Below, one piece after another: positions 25,788-34,264 of a DNA stretch of 64,000 nucleotides. Below the pieces are notes generated by a model. That model was not told the DNA's origin, made no database searches, and saw nothing but the letters and a program-made list of their open reading frames with translations. A program made the position numbers and the translations under genes. The stretch spans positions 8,065,151 through 8,129,150 of the forward strand of contig OY741275.1 of NCBI GenBank assembly GCA_963514095.1, given 5' to 3'. Position 1 is the stretch's first letter; each line of letters starts with the position of its first letter. Origin of the DNA: Eutrigla gurnardus (taxonomy: Eukaryota; Chordata; Actinopteri; Perciformes; Triglidae).

Positions 25788-27973
25788 TGGAAAGATGGGG
25801 CACAGAGGAGGTGGGCGTCTGGCTGGAACAGCTGAGTCTGGGGGAGTACAGAGACACCTTCATCCGACACGACATCCGAGGCTCGGAGCTCCTGCACCTG
25901 GAGAGGAGGGACCTGAAGGTACACACACACACACGCACACACACACACACACCTGTAAGCACACTTCAATCCCTCAGTGATTCCATGTGAACCCTCTTGT
26001 CCAACCCACAATCAACTCTTTCTCTGTGTCTCCTGGACTTCTTATGCTCTTTAACCTGTGAGGTGTCTCCCTGTTTTGCCACCTGTCGCGCTGCACTGCA
26101 CTGCTCTGCTTGGCTTCTACTGTCTGATCGCTGCTTGGTGAGACAGGCTCGCTGTAACCCATTAACGCTGCGTATCTGCTGAAGAAGGGGGAGCCCGCTG
26201 GGCCGGGGTAGACCAGACTGGTTTGGTTGTTGAGGGCCAGAAGTGCAAAGTCAGGCAGTGAGTTTAGTTGGTGTAGTTAAAGTGGCTCGGCTCAGATTGT
26301 ATGTATGTAGTTGGTGTCTTTACATGAATATACAAACATGCACAGATCACACATTCACACATCGGACTTTGTTCTGATCTGTGGAACAACCGCTTCATGC
26401 CATCCTCCTAAAGAGTACGTGTATAATGTCGTTTTCATGGAAACAAGTTTTGGAATCCCCGTTTTAAAAAATAAATAAAAAATTATCAGAGGACTACATT
26501 GAGTGAAAATCACCTTTTATGAACCAAAACAATGAATATCAATTGTGTCTATAGACAGTAAACACGTCCTTAAAAATAAAAAAAATAGATTAACAAAAAT
26601 AAAAGCCTGAACGATGGATTATGGTGCTACTCCTAAAATCAATAATTGTGACTTTAAAAATATCATAACAAGAACATTAAATCAAATTAAATAAAGTTCT
26701 AAAGGAGTTATGACCAATGTTGAGCAAGTTACACTTACACTAGTCAGTGCTCTCAGGTGGACAAATGGAGGCGCTGTTATTGAGTCTAGCTTCAAACATA
26801 TCTTTGGATTTCCTCAATTTCCTATATTATCGATATATGTACCCGTGATGAGCGGATATTGGCCGTTGATATCGGCCCGCCAGATTGATCCTTGAATTGA
26901 GCCAGTTATCTCATTTGTCTAATTTGCTCTGTTGCTTTTATCATAAGGAATAAATGATTAGGCGAGTATTGACATTTATGTTTATTATACGTGCTCGCTG
27001 TCCAATGAAATGGTAAGTCAATATAATCACAAACAACTTCAAATCCAATATGTTTTTCATAAATATTTCATGAAGTCTCTTTTTCAGCAAATATTTCTGG
27101 TTTCCAGGTCCTCAAATGTGAATATTTGCAGGTTTTTGTTGGTCAAACAAAACAAGGAAGGAATCTGGGAAACTGTTGTTAAACCAAATGATTAATGAAT
27201 CAAAAAACGTACCTTAAACTGGATAAACGATCATGTTTACCAAAGTTCTAAACTAAACGAATGAAGAACGATGCACAATGAACTACGCTGAGATCAGCGG
27301 GACAACAAAGCGGTGCGTGCCTGGTAATCCGGTTGAGTAACTGGGCGCCATGCCTGACCTCGGTACTCCCTCTCCACTGCTGCTCGCCTGCTTCAAGCAA
27401 ACACGGTCAAATCTGCGTGATTTGGCCGTGCAGCTTCTGTCGCGGTCGACCTCTTAACTCTTAAGCAAGGAAAGCAGAGGTGCCGCTAACATAGAGTACA
27501 TTGGCTCTGTTATATTCAAGTGTCACAGCGAGGCAATATGCACAATCCCTGCAAATCCTCCATGTTATTTACACCTGCGACAGGTCCAAAATATCCTCCA
27601 TTAACAAAGGCTTGTTTGGTATTTGGTGATAAGAAAGTATGCATTTAGACCTTTGACCGGATGATGGCACGAGATGAAAGGTTGATATGGACGTCTGAAC
27701 CACATTTCCCAGCAGTCCGTCCAGCAGCAGACGTTTCACTCAGTTGCCAAACATCACAGTGACGCTAGAGGAACAGCCTTTAGGATTCAAACCCTCTGAG
27801 TCTCCAATGTTTGGTTATAAAACTTGACTGAGGATAGAAATGTCTCCGCATCGTTAACGCGCTGGGCTTCTTTTTGTTCTCCACAGGATCTGGGGATATC
27901 GAAAGTGGGTCATATGAAGAGAATTCTCCAGGGAACTAAGGACCTGGCCAAGGCCTCTATGGTTGACCTTTAA
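4334..27973 (+). CDS. dgkh: Diacylglycerol kinase eta (type II DGK), 26 exons, 5' end outside window
   Basis: The enzyme phosphorylates diacylglycerol to phosphatidic acid using ATP, ending DAG signalling and feeding phosphoinositide resynthesis; it acts in the cytoplasm and at membranes. Joined exons give 1,107 codons plus stop with every GT-AG junction in phase (human DGK eta is about 1,220 residues, so roughly 115 N-terminal residues lie left of the window). Order of domains, numbered from the first visible codon: PH end 1-35; C1a 48-97 and C1b 120-170, both with the full H-x12-C-x2-C-xn-C-x2-C-x4-H-x2-C-x7-C pattern; catalytic domain about 200-350 with GGDG at 262-265 and PLGTGNDLAR at 289-298; Glu-rich linker; accessory domain about 613-840; SAM 1039-1100. 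Eta rather than delta is supported by the linker (ENLPVLNTRIICPGLRAG), the segment NETESLLLGRV and the akap11 neighbour. Some exons look delta-like, so dgkd is the alternative. Confidence 0.88.
5555..5783. mobile_element. Short hAT-like MITE, 229 bp
   Basis: Ends AGGGTTCAACG and GTTGAGCCCT are inverted repeats with a few mismatches. Flanks CCTACAGC and GCTACGGC match at 6 of 8 positions, consistent with an old 8-bp duplication. It lies in the intron before the first C1 exon of dgkh. Confidence 0.6.
5898..6030 (+). CDS. dgkh: dgkh exon: first C1 zinc finger, main part
   Basis: Visible residues 36-79 plus one base of codon 80. It carries zinc ligands H48, C61, C64 and C78 of C1a (WYACSHARPTFCNVC). 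The acceptor is TTGCCAG and the donor GAAG|GTGGGT. Confidence 0.92.
6841..6907. repeat. (CA)n microsatellite
   Basis: About 33 CA units with two CG interruptions, dgkh intron. Confidence 0.97.
7992..8049. repeat. (GT)n microsatellite
   Basis: About 29 uninterrupted GT units, dgkh intron. Confidence 0.97.
8360..8780. repeat. Foldback repeat with TTAGC/TTAGT arms
   Basis: The left side is an about 105-bp array of TTAGC/TTAGT/TTAGT-like 5-mers (8360-8465). CTAAGCTAGGCTAAACTAGC at 8758-8777 is its inverted counterpart. Inside, CCTACCAACACCTCTAAT (8555-8572) is mirrored by GAGGTGCTGGTAGG (8675-8688). The family (with GCTTCCAGTCATTGTGCTAAGC) looks like a widespread teleost repeat. Confidence 0.75.
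9883..9989 (+). CDS. dgkh: dgkh exon: end of C1a and C1 linker
   Basis: Visible residues 80-115. It supplies the remaining C1a ligands C81, H86, C89 and C97 (VCKFKAHKRCAVRATNNC), then the acidic linker DIIEDEDG. The intron before it is 3.85 kb and rich in microsatellites and a foldback repeat. Confidence 0.93.
10354..10479 (+). CDS. dgkh: dgkh exon: second C1 zinc finger, N-terminal part
   Basis: Visible residues 116-157. It has zinc ligands H120, C133, C136, C151 and C154 (MPHQWLEGNLPVSAKCAVC). The exon is 42 whole codons, phase 0 on both sides. Confidence 0.93.
11092..11194 (+). CDS. dgkh: dgkh exon: end of C1b and link to catalytic domain
   Basis: Visible residues 158-191. C1b ligands H159, C162 and C170 are followed by CPLGQCKVSIIPPTALNS, the conserved stretch leading into the kinase domain. 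A (CA)n repeat begins right after the donor region. Confidence 0.92.
11841..11917. repeat. (GT)n microsatellite
   Basis: About 38 uninterrupted GT units, dgkh intron. Confidence 0.97.
12396..12719. repeat. Cluster of (GA)n, (CA)n and (GT)n microsatellites
   Basis: GA at 12396-12420, CA at 12542-12574 and GT at 12657-12719. The CA and GT tracts are complementary and could pair in the transcript. dgkh intron between the second C1 finger and the catalytic domain. Confidence 0.95.
13729..13891 (+). CDS. dgkh: dgkh exon: start of DAGK catalytic domain
   Basis: Visible residues 192-245. LLVFVNSKSGDNQG is the N-terminal signature of the DAGK catalytic domain (first strand and nucleotide-contact loop), followed by the conserved FLRRFKQLLNPAQVFDL. 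Its opening FWKATCPPSC resembles my memory of DGK delta more than human eta. A 108-bp intron follows. Confidence 0.93.
14000..14108 (+). CDS. dgkh: dgkh exon: glycine-rich ATP loop
   Basis: Visible residues 246-282. It holds the GGDG motif (262-265) in LVCGGDGSVGWVLSEID, the ATP-binding glycine motif essential for activity in DAG kinases. All of its key residues are present. Confidence 0.95.
14255..14289. repeat. (CA)n microsatellite
   Basis: Intron tract 65 bp upstream of the PLGTGNDLAR exon. Confidence 0.97.
14355..14576 (+). CDS. dgkh: dgkh exon: catalytic core PLGTGNDLAR
   Basis: Visible residues 283-356, 74 whole codons. It carries PLGTGNDLARVLGWG and the conserved LEKLERASTKMLDRWS. 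CA repeats lie on both sides in the introns (14255-14289 and 14632-14679). Confidence 0.95.
14632..14679. repeat. (CA)n microsatellite
   Basis: About 24 CA units downstream of the same exon. Confidence 0.97.
14808..14899 (+). CDS. dgkh: dgkh exon: catalytic-domain end
   Basis: Visible residues 357-386. YEDSVAGHLTKILNSEQ and VVISSAK match the family. The donor AA|GTACGT splits a Lys codon completed by the next exon. Confidence 0.92.
15163..15262 (+). CDS. dgkh: dgkh exon: LCETVKDFVAKVG helix
   Basis: Visible residues 387-420, in the linker between the halves of the kinase. LCETVKDFVAKVGKAYEK is conserved in type II DGKs. The following 111-bp intron is a multiple of three and has no in-frame stop. 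Confidence 0.92.
15374..15683 (+). CDS. dgkh: dgkh exon: acidic linker
   Basis: Visible residues 421-523. CAILNEKLDSLLQTL is followed by a low-complexity stretch of Glu runs and a six-Gly run, then MLRANSLKKALRQIIEQAE, which is conserved. The Glu/Gly repeat is the fast-evolving part of type II DGKs. Confidence 0.9.
15945..16076 (+). CDS. dgkh: dgkh exon: variable acidic linker, second part
   Basis: Visible residues 524-567. The exon is rich in Glu, Asp and Ser (SEEENRDSEKDEDTKE) and probably disordered. Boundaries are set by TTTAG and ACAT|GTAAGT, which keep phase with both neighbours. Confidence 0.82.
17139..17193. repeat. (TA)n microsatellite preceded by (GT)n
   Basis: Pure TA dinucleotides directly following GT repeats (17112-17138) in a dgkh intron. 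Confidence 0.97.
17612..17746 (+). CDS. dgkh: dgkh exon: linker with eta-type ENLPVLNTRIICPG
   Basis: Visible residues 568-612. A Ser/Thr-rich part (RRVSRSTQSYGSF, possible basophilic kinase sites) leads to KENLPVLNTRIICPG, a stretch I recall as typical of DGK eta. The donor is CCGG|GTAAAA. Confidence 0.88.
17847..17895. repeat. (GT)n running into a splice acceptor
   Basis: About 24 GT units ending at the CAG acceptor of the dgkh exon at 17899. Confidence 0.97.
17899..18016 (+). CDS. dgkh: dgkh exon: start of accessory domain
   Basis: Visible residues 613-651 (LRAGLAASIAGSSI, then ANIDPFGATPFIDPDLDS). The acceptor lies directly on a (GT)n tract (17847-17895) with no ordinary polypyrimidine tract. 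Confidence 0.9.
18160..18270 (+). CDS. dgkh: dgkh exon: accessory domain [11 protein letters not shown]
   Basis: Visible residues 652-688. [20 protein letters not shown] is the hallmark of the DAGK accessory domain. The donor follows AAATGCAG. Confidence 0.95.
18589..18685 (+). CDS. dgkh: dgkh exon: accessory domain RTKNMMWYGVLG
   Basis: Visible residues 689-721, with SRTKNMMWYGVLGTKELL and YKNLEQKVQLE. It ends in phase 0 at GAG|GTGAGG. Confidence 0.94.
19924..20031 (+). CDS. dgkh: dgkh exon: accessory domain [12 protein letters not shown]
   Basis: Visible residues 722-757, 36 whole codons. [20 protein letters not shown] is a highly conserved accessory-domain block. Confidence 0.95.
21538..21651 (+). 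CDS. dgkh: dgkh exon: accessory domain DDKILEVVAVFGSM
   Basis: Visible residues 758-795, 38 whole codons. It carries SFDDKILEVVAVFGSMQMA and VIKLQHHRIAQ. Confidence 0.95.
21744..21878 (+). CDS. dgkh: dgkh exon: end of accessory domain
   Basis: Visible residues 796-840, 45 whole codons. GDEGVPIQVDGEAWIQPPG and HKNRAQMLTRDR close the accessory domain. The intron before it is only 92 bp. Confidence 0.94.
22054..22214 (+). CDS. dgkh: dgkh exon: helical region after accessory domain, part 1
   Basis: Visible residues 841-893 (AFENTLKSWEDKLKYD, then CARAAEELIT). The next intron (22215-22334) is 120 bp, a multiple of three, and open in frame. Confidence 0.92.
22335..22440 (+). CDS. dgkh: dgkh exon: helical region, part 2
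   Basis: Visible residues 894-929. It carries LLEQELAHAVNAASHAINK, conserved in eta and delta. Confidence 0.92.
22590..23160. mobile_element. MITE with 21-bp terminal inverted repeats, 571 bp
   Basis: TTTAAAGGAGTCATCACCTGG at the left matches the reverse complement of the right end (23140-23160) at 20 of 21 positions. The outer TTTAAA could be a TTAA-type target duplication, as in piggyBac-like elements, but the superfamily is uncertain. The interior is CpG-rich with GGACGGGGCGGGG and the palindrome GGTGACGTCACC. It sits in a dgkh intron. Confidence 0.8.
23395..23500. repeat. Dispersed repeat copy A
   Basis: TTTATTATCTCAGTGAACAT through ATAGATGATAAATCAGGG resembles 47510-47650 in the same order and orientation, so both are copies of one interspersed family of unknown class. 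Confidence 0.6.
23828..23920 (+). CDS. dgkh: dgkh exon: helical region, part 3
   Basis: Visible residues 930-960, 31 whole codons. VKALYNETESLLLGRV is closer to eta than to delta as I recall them. The preceding intron holds a 571-bp MITE-like element. Confidence 0.9.
24036..24155 (+). CDS. dgkh: dgkh exon: helical region, part 4
   Basis: Visible residues 961-1000, 40 whole codons. VEIPWLYHILQPNDEE is eta-like. Confidence 0.92.
24299..24404 (+). CDS. dgkh: dgkh exon: basic segment before SAM
   Basis: Visible residues 1001-1035. FRIVPKFKKEKAAKKTSPQS is a Lys-rich tail before the SAM domain. It ends in phase 1, so what follows decides the C-terminus (SAM exon or the alternative tail described under findings). 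Confidence 0.9.
25742..25785. repeat. (GT)22 running into SAM-exon acceptor
   Basis: Pure GT up to the TAG acceptor at 25785-25787. Further GT tracts lie at 25653-25672 and 25677-25699. Confidence 0.97.
25788..25918 (+). CDS. dgkh: dgkh exon: N-terminal half of SAM domain
   Basis: Visible residues 1036-1079. WGTEEVGVWLEQLSLGEY and IRHDIRGSELLHLERRDLK are the first four helices of the SAM domain, which in DGK delta/eta drives oligomerisation. The acceptor sits on (GT)22 and the donor (AAG|GTACAC) runs into (CA)n. Confidence 0.95.
25920..25952. repeat. (CA)n starting at the SAM-exon donor
   Basis: The donor GTACAC merges into the CA repeat, interrupted once by CG. Confidence 0.97.
27887..27973 (+). 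CDS. dgkh: dgkh last coding exon: SAM C-terminal helix and stop
   Basis: Visible residues 1080-1107 and TAA at 27971-27973. DLGISKVGHMKRILQGTKDL is the last SAM helix. A second stop (TAA 27937-27939) lies in the +1 frame used if the previous exon is skipped. Confidence 0.93.
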   Translation, partial: DLGISKVGHMKRILQGTKDLAKASMVDL

Positions 27974-29432
27974 CCCGGCAGCAGACGCGACCGGAGAGGG
28001 GGAGACAAACATTCCCCTTACGACAGTGGAGGAGTTTGTGAGCACCGTAGGCAGTGAAGGAGGAGAAGGTATTCCAGGAGAGCTGGGTTTGTATCCCTCT
28101 GCTGAGAAAGCCTCTGTTGTGTCGTTAACGAGATAACATTAGTGCGTCTGTTTGTGCTTTTGGTGCCAAAATGACAATGGAGAAATACGGATGAAGAGGA
28201 AGTCATGGATCTTCACAACAACGACAACAAAAAGCCATTTCTAAGTTAATAACCATTCATAGCACACAATCAGGTATGCAACTAACCAACCATGCTGTTG
28301 ACTTGCGATGACAAACTAGTAGCAAAACCAGGACTTCCATGAGCGAGGGATTTAGCTTGAGCCGGGCGTGTGAACGCGTCACAGAGCTGCGGATGCATGG
28401 AGGCCACCTTGGCGTTCCAGTAGCACTGCTGTTCAGTAGCCGGAGGAGACCGAGCCGTAACATCGCAGGCTGTCCATCCGGAGGGCGCGGCTTACTGTTG
28501 CATGCTGTGCTCGCTCGACTTTAGATGTGTTCAATTGCATGATTAGTGTTTGGATTTTTATTTTTTTTCTGTGTGCGTGTGTGCAAAATAACACTTGAAC
28601 AAGTTTTACATGACTTAAGTATTACGATGCCATTTGTTACTACTGAAAGCATCCTCTTTGTTTTGGTCTCAACCCAACTCTCTTTTTTTCTAGCTCTAAT
28701 TTATTTCGTTTGCATGATAAATGATGTGTCAATTATTTGTGTCAAGTGCCATATTTTCACTCATTTAGTGTAAAATGTGCTTTATTGGTAGAAGTCATAA
28801 GAAGTATTTTTTAATGCTGTTGATGAGGTATGAATATATGGAATTAATATCTGTAAGTTGACACGTTCTCTGTGGATGTGAAATCAGTACCAAAGTGAAT
28901 GTCTTAAAAAAAAAAAATCCTCTAATGACTTTATTCAGGTCGCACCTCTTAATTTAACAGGCCAGTAGGTCTTAGTTCTTAATTCCATTAAGGTGGGAAA
29001 GAGATTAGTGTTGGTAAGGAAGAAAATTAATGAATTCATTGTTGGTCTGAAGCTAACCACGTGAACTTGCTGAGTTTGTTTGTTTTTAAGGAACACTTAA
29101 AAGGCACTTTTAACTCCTTGCTTTATGCAAGTGCAAATACTCATATCATTACATAGAAGTAACAGTTCACCTCAACTTTTTAACTTTTGGCAATTTAACA
29201 CAGTATTTAACACTAATGAGAATAGCAGTTAAATATCGTTTTTTGAATATGTAATAGAGCAGTTGATCTGCAGCCTGCATAGCATCGTTCAAGTGCAGCT
29301 TTTTGGTTTTTCGTAGAATTTCTAAGTGAGACGTTGATAGAACACTACTTTCACTTGTTAGTTTCTTTAAAGACTGGTGGCATTACAGGGTATATTTCTA
29401 TATGTGATGCTAAGTTTGTATATACATATATG

Positions 29433-29549
<117 letters not shown>

Positions 29550-30386
29550 ATTTGTAAATTGCTGACATGGCATGCGTTGTCAACGGCTTACACATTTTGA
29601 TTGTGTATATTACACCATACCAATTGTGTATTGTTGATTTGGTTCTAATTTCTTGTACATGATAATGCTGTTGTATTCTAATGATGGTGCAATATTTTAT
29701 CTCTTGTTTTGATACTGTCTCTGCAGCTTTCTGACATGATGTTTCTCAGTGGGGGGGAAAGGAAAAAACAACAACCTTGAAAGAGTTTTTTGTACTCGTC
29801 CTCGAGGTTTGGGGATTAGATTTTAAAAGTTAGGCCCATAGATAGACTGCTCTTTTCTTACGGACTCCAAATTTCTTCCAGCAGCTCAGTAGTTTTGCTC
29901 CTCTGTGCTTCCAAGATGATACATTACAGTAGGACTGTGTCAGTGAATGAGTAGAATGGGCAGACGTGACTGTTGTTGTTCACACGTGATGTGCATTTGT
30001 GCGTCTACTTCAACAGTGGCACATCGTACCTTATTAATTGTGTACTTCCCATTTCCAACTTTGGAGAATCATTTGTTGTTTTCATACGTTGGTTGTAATT
30101 CTGCCTTTCCACCTTTAAGAGTAATATGTCTTATGTTAAGAATTAGTTTAAAAGAAACATTGAGTGCTACATTATAACATCACGAGCTCATCATTCATCA
30201 AATGATCCTAAACAATAAGAGAATGTGAGTGAATCAGGGGCCGAATCTTCCTGTATTGTCTCTAATGTCCCACTAGGGGGCGATGTGTTACATCTCACCT
30301 CTACATTATCAAACAGCTCCATTTGGCTGTTGCTTTCCACGACAATCAGTTGTGCCAGGCTGCTTTGTTTGTCTGCATTTTATTTT

Positions 30387-31139
30387 GGTAACACTTCATA
30401 AGAACGATTATTAATCAAACATTTAAATAGTCCATTAAACTACAGTTTGTTTTCAGCTTAAGAATGAAATGACATTCATATCTACTAATTATTAATAATG
30501 CTAGAATTTGTGCTATTTTATCATTATTTAGTATTGTGAAATAATTTCTTTATAAGTTATATGTTGTATCATAGCTGATAACAGAAGATAACAATGATAT
30601 TCTGATAACATTAGTAGGCCTACAGTGTTTATGAATTGTTTTTTGTATACTATATTAAGTATTTGTTATCCAACTATTTGTAAACCTTAAGAAATCGTTT
30701 GTAAATATCTATTGGATGGCAGAAATCAGAAATGATTCACCATTGATACAGTAATAACTATATCCAAATAATTGTTATGGATGCTTGACAGGTGATTTAT
30801 TAACCATTTAGCAAAGTATTATAATCATCAGTTTCTGCTTGATAAAAGTGATCTTAATCATGTTTATCAACATTTTACGTATCAATTAAGTGTAACAAAT
30901 ATCTGGTCAGTAATATTCATAGATCTATTTCTGAAAGGTTTACAAATAATCATGAACAAATACCTAATATGATATATAAAATGTCGAGTGCAACAGTAAA
31001 CTGTTAAAATAACAGCATTACTCATTATTGGTAAACAGCTTTCATTATTTCATTGTTTGTTAATAGTAAAATAACAAATAACTCAAGTTTGATAAGCTAT
31101 TTTTCTCTTTATTAGCGGTGGTTATTATAAAGTGTTACC
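30387..31139. mobile_element. AT-rich inverted-repeat element, 753 bp
   Basis: Starts GGTAACACTTCATAA and ends TTATAAAGTGTTACC, inverted repeats differing at one position. The flanks CTGCATTTTATTT (30373-30385) and CTGCCTTTTATTC (31140-31152) agree at 11 of 13 positions. No open frame. It lies in the presumed dgkh 3' UTR. Confidence 0.7.
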
Positions 31140-31945
31140 CTGCCTTTTATTCATTGAGTAGCTCAGACTCACCGATAACTATTTGATGACACTTGGCCTT
31201 TTGCTAGTCACAAACTCTGGAGAAACGTTTTGTTTCGTTGAAGCCTTTCTGTTCGTACCGAGTGCTTTAAATGGAGCCGTACAGCAGAGCTGCCGTACGC
31301 TGCTGCCTTCTTCCTGCAGTGCTCATGTTTGGCCTCCTGTCCATTTAATCCCCATCATGCCAGTCACCAAACCCAACCATGAGTCCTGCGTCTGTCTTAT
31401 GTGTCTGTTATCTGTGTGTCTGCCGGGTGTTTTGGCCCCCCAGGCGCCGGGCCCGAGAATGCTTGACCTTCCCACACAGCGTGGAAGTAGCTCCCTTTCT
31501 CCCTTGCTGTGTTTCGGTCTGTAAATAATGCTGCAAACTGCCTGGTTTCTAAAAACCAACGAAACCCATGCAAGGATCTCTAAAAGACGGGATAACATAT
31601 AGTCTTTGACGCGGTTCTTAACGTGACGGGAGAAAAGTGAGTTTCATTTGTTTACATTATGTTTACAATGGCACAGTTTTAATTTTTAAGAATATATATG
31701 TAGGTATAAACAATATTTGCATATTTATTGTCTAAGGTTAAATGACATGATGTGTATTGTGTTTTCACATTTGGAATATAATGTTACAGTTGTCACCTGT
31801 ATTACTATCTGGATGATTTTGGTAAAGTAGTTGATCATTTGTATGACTACTAAGTGACTGTTTTCTGTGCCTTTTTATGGTTAGAATGCATGGTTAACTA
31901 TTTATTACAATTTGGAGTCACTGAGATGTGTATTTTTGTATTCTG

Positions 31946-32030
31946 AATAAATAAATGGTTCAGCTTTTGTTGTACATTTTTAGGGTGCCTTAAAACAGGC
32001 TACCTATTCATATCTCTCTTCTTCAATAAA
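31946..32030 (+). terminator. Candidate polyadenylation signals for dgkh
   Basis: Overlapping AATAAA hexamers (31946-31955) and a further one (32025-32030) are followed by T/GT-rich sequence. These are the best poly(A) signals between the two genes on the + strand. Confidence 0.5.
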
Positions 32031-32050
32031 ACCAAATACATATGCAACGT

Positions 32051-33639
32051 GTTTCTGCCTCCTTCTGTTTCAATTTCACTTCCAGGAAAAGAATAGCCAA
32101 ACGAAATACAAATATGTTCCAGTAACAGTATTCTTTTTTTAAATGGTTCAAAGTGTCTCTATTGTGTCACAAGATAAATTATTTATGGCAAACAAAATGT
32201 GGCATTTCAAGTTTCATTCAAAACCAAGTGTTGAATAACTTGTGACTTGAGACTGCAGGCTATCAGTGATATTTGAGTGTCCTCTGGGACAAGCATGTCT
32301 CCCCACAGCCTCTCTTCTGCTCTCATTCTAGTCTTGCTCTATCCATTCTTTAAGGCAAAAACACAACTGTGAAGCACACGGAATCCAATATGTGGCTGTT
32401 GTTCCCACAGTTAGGAATGAGCAGGTTTTGCTCTTTTTTTGTATTTAGACGGAGAAATCGACATGAAAATAAAATAACCGAAAACATCTGTGATGTTGAG
32501 GAAATGAAAACCTATTGGAACCATTTTAACATTCATCAGACATTTTCACTCCTTTGGGCAATAACAACAACAACAATGATCTGTTTATCCGGCCACACCC
32601 TTGTTGTCAGTGACGTCCTGGAAGCAAGAAGGTTTGGTTTCATTAACAAGATACTGGCCAACCAACTGGCTTAACGTCGCATGGAAGGGTCAATCTATAA
32701 AGTGCTGTTTGGAAATAATTGTTGGGTATTTGCAGTCACTGCTTCCAATTAAAACATGATTTCTGCATTTTAAACATCAGTTAATTTTCTTGCCATTTCC
32801 CTCAAGAACTGTGTTGCATAGTTTATTATAAGGACACAACAGTGGGCCATACAACTGATCACTTGATTACATGTAAAGAATGCAAATAATGAAACACTAA
32901 TAAATGTCACAAGAGCATCTGCAGAATCACTGATAAAGCTTGTAAATGTACAAAATGCAAAGCAGCAATCTGTGTTTGCCCATAGTGCTGTTCACTCTCA
33001 AGCAGCTACTGAACTATTACATGATACTATTACATATTACATTATAATAATGTACTATCATTATATAATATACTAATACATATTATATTATATTATATAT
33101 TACTATTACATAATACTATTACATGAATTAAACGTTTATACAACGTTACTGAGTGCAACAGTTTTGCATTTAAATTTTCCCATCAACTGTTGTTGTAGTT
33201 TGTGTGTTTATTTACCAACTGTGGCATACAATACAATTCGATAGAACGTAAATGTTAATATAAAAGCAATAGAAAACACTGCAGCACGGAACGTATCGTT
33301 TTCTCGGCGAGCGATTGATGATGCCTCAAACGCTCTTGTTTTCATGGGAAGAACAGGAAATGAGCAGTCGGATGCATTTCAGAGAGTCGGTGAAATCGAA
33401 TCGCAAGAGGTAAAGTGTGTGCATCAAGTTGAACTTGACCAGTTAACTTTCAGGACGGGTTTGGAGAATATAAAGAGCGATTTCAAACCGCCAAACACTG
33501 AAAGGTTGCGCTACTGTCCTATCTCCACTTACAATTGCACACATATTATCATGTTGTGGTCAAACAGCATGTATTAAGCTGAACAGCCATGGGTCTTTTT
33601 CAACTTGTGTTGTACAACTGGAATAAGCAAGGCATTAGT
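32051..33639. other. Intergenic region dgkh-akap11
   Basis: AT-rich sequence with no coding exon, RNA gene or clear element apart from the repeat at 33000-33130. Confidence 0.6.
33000..33130. repeat. AT-rich ATTACAT/TATTA degenerate repeat
   Basis: Degenerate repetition of TACTATTACAT and TATTATAT motifs between the two genes. Confidence 0.7.
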
Positions 33640-34264
33640 CGGCGAATGGCTGCTTCCCTTCAGCTGCGTTGACGTTAGGTTGGCACGGAGTTCAGAGTTC
33701 AAACCCGACGAATCGTGCGAGGTTCGCGCATCAAACACAGCGGCTACAGTCAACGCTGCTGGAGTCCGACACCGAGCTGGGAGGTAAAATGACTCGATAA
33801 TGTCTAATAGTTGTGTTGGGAACGCATGACAGGCGACCACAAGGTTGCTGTCGGTTAGGTTTTCTTAATCTACCTCGACGTTATCGTTAGCCTGGTGGCT
33901 AGGTGTTAGCTAACGACAATAAGGTGACATCACAGACCGAGCCGACCGCGGCCTGGTTCCGCTGCTAGCCCCGGTGATTGACAGCCTGTCAACTAGCACG
34001 GAGGTTCGTTTGGCTGATGGCGGCCGTGTTTTTGGGAATGTCCCGATGGTTTTCTCGTGAACCGGTATGTCTGCACGACGTCCTGCGGCTCGACGGCGAG
34101 GGAGCCGTGTGTCCGTCTCGGTAGCATAGCCCGAGTGGTCGTGAGTCAACAACAACATCAGCATCCACAGGGAGTGTGGCCTGCTGCGGAGGGTACCAGC
34201 CCCGCAAGCTGCGACCCTGGCCGGCGAGCACACGGCGCCTGGTCGCGTTGCCTTTCACTGAGCG
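33640..34264 (+). promoter_or_regulatory. akap11: CpG-rich promoter / first non-coding exon region of akap11
   Basis: This is the only CpG-dense stretch between the genes. It contains GATGGCGGC (34016-34024, a YY1-type motif often just inside transcription starts). Two plausible 5' UTR donors are GAG|GTAAAA at 33784 and ACCG|GTATGT at 34065. The next in-phase coding exon starts at 36966, so an intron of about 2.9 kb in the 5' UTR is inferred. Confidence 0.55.
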
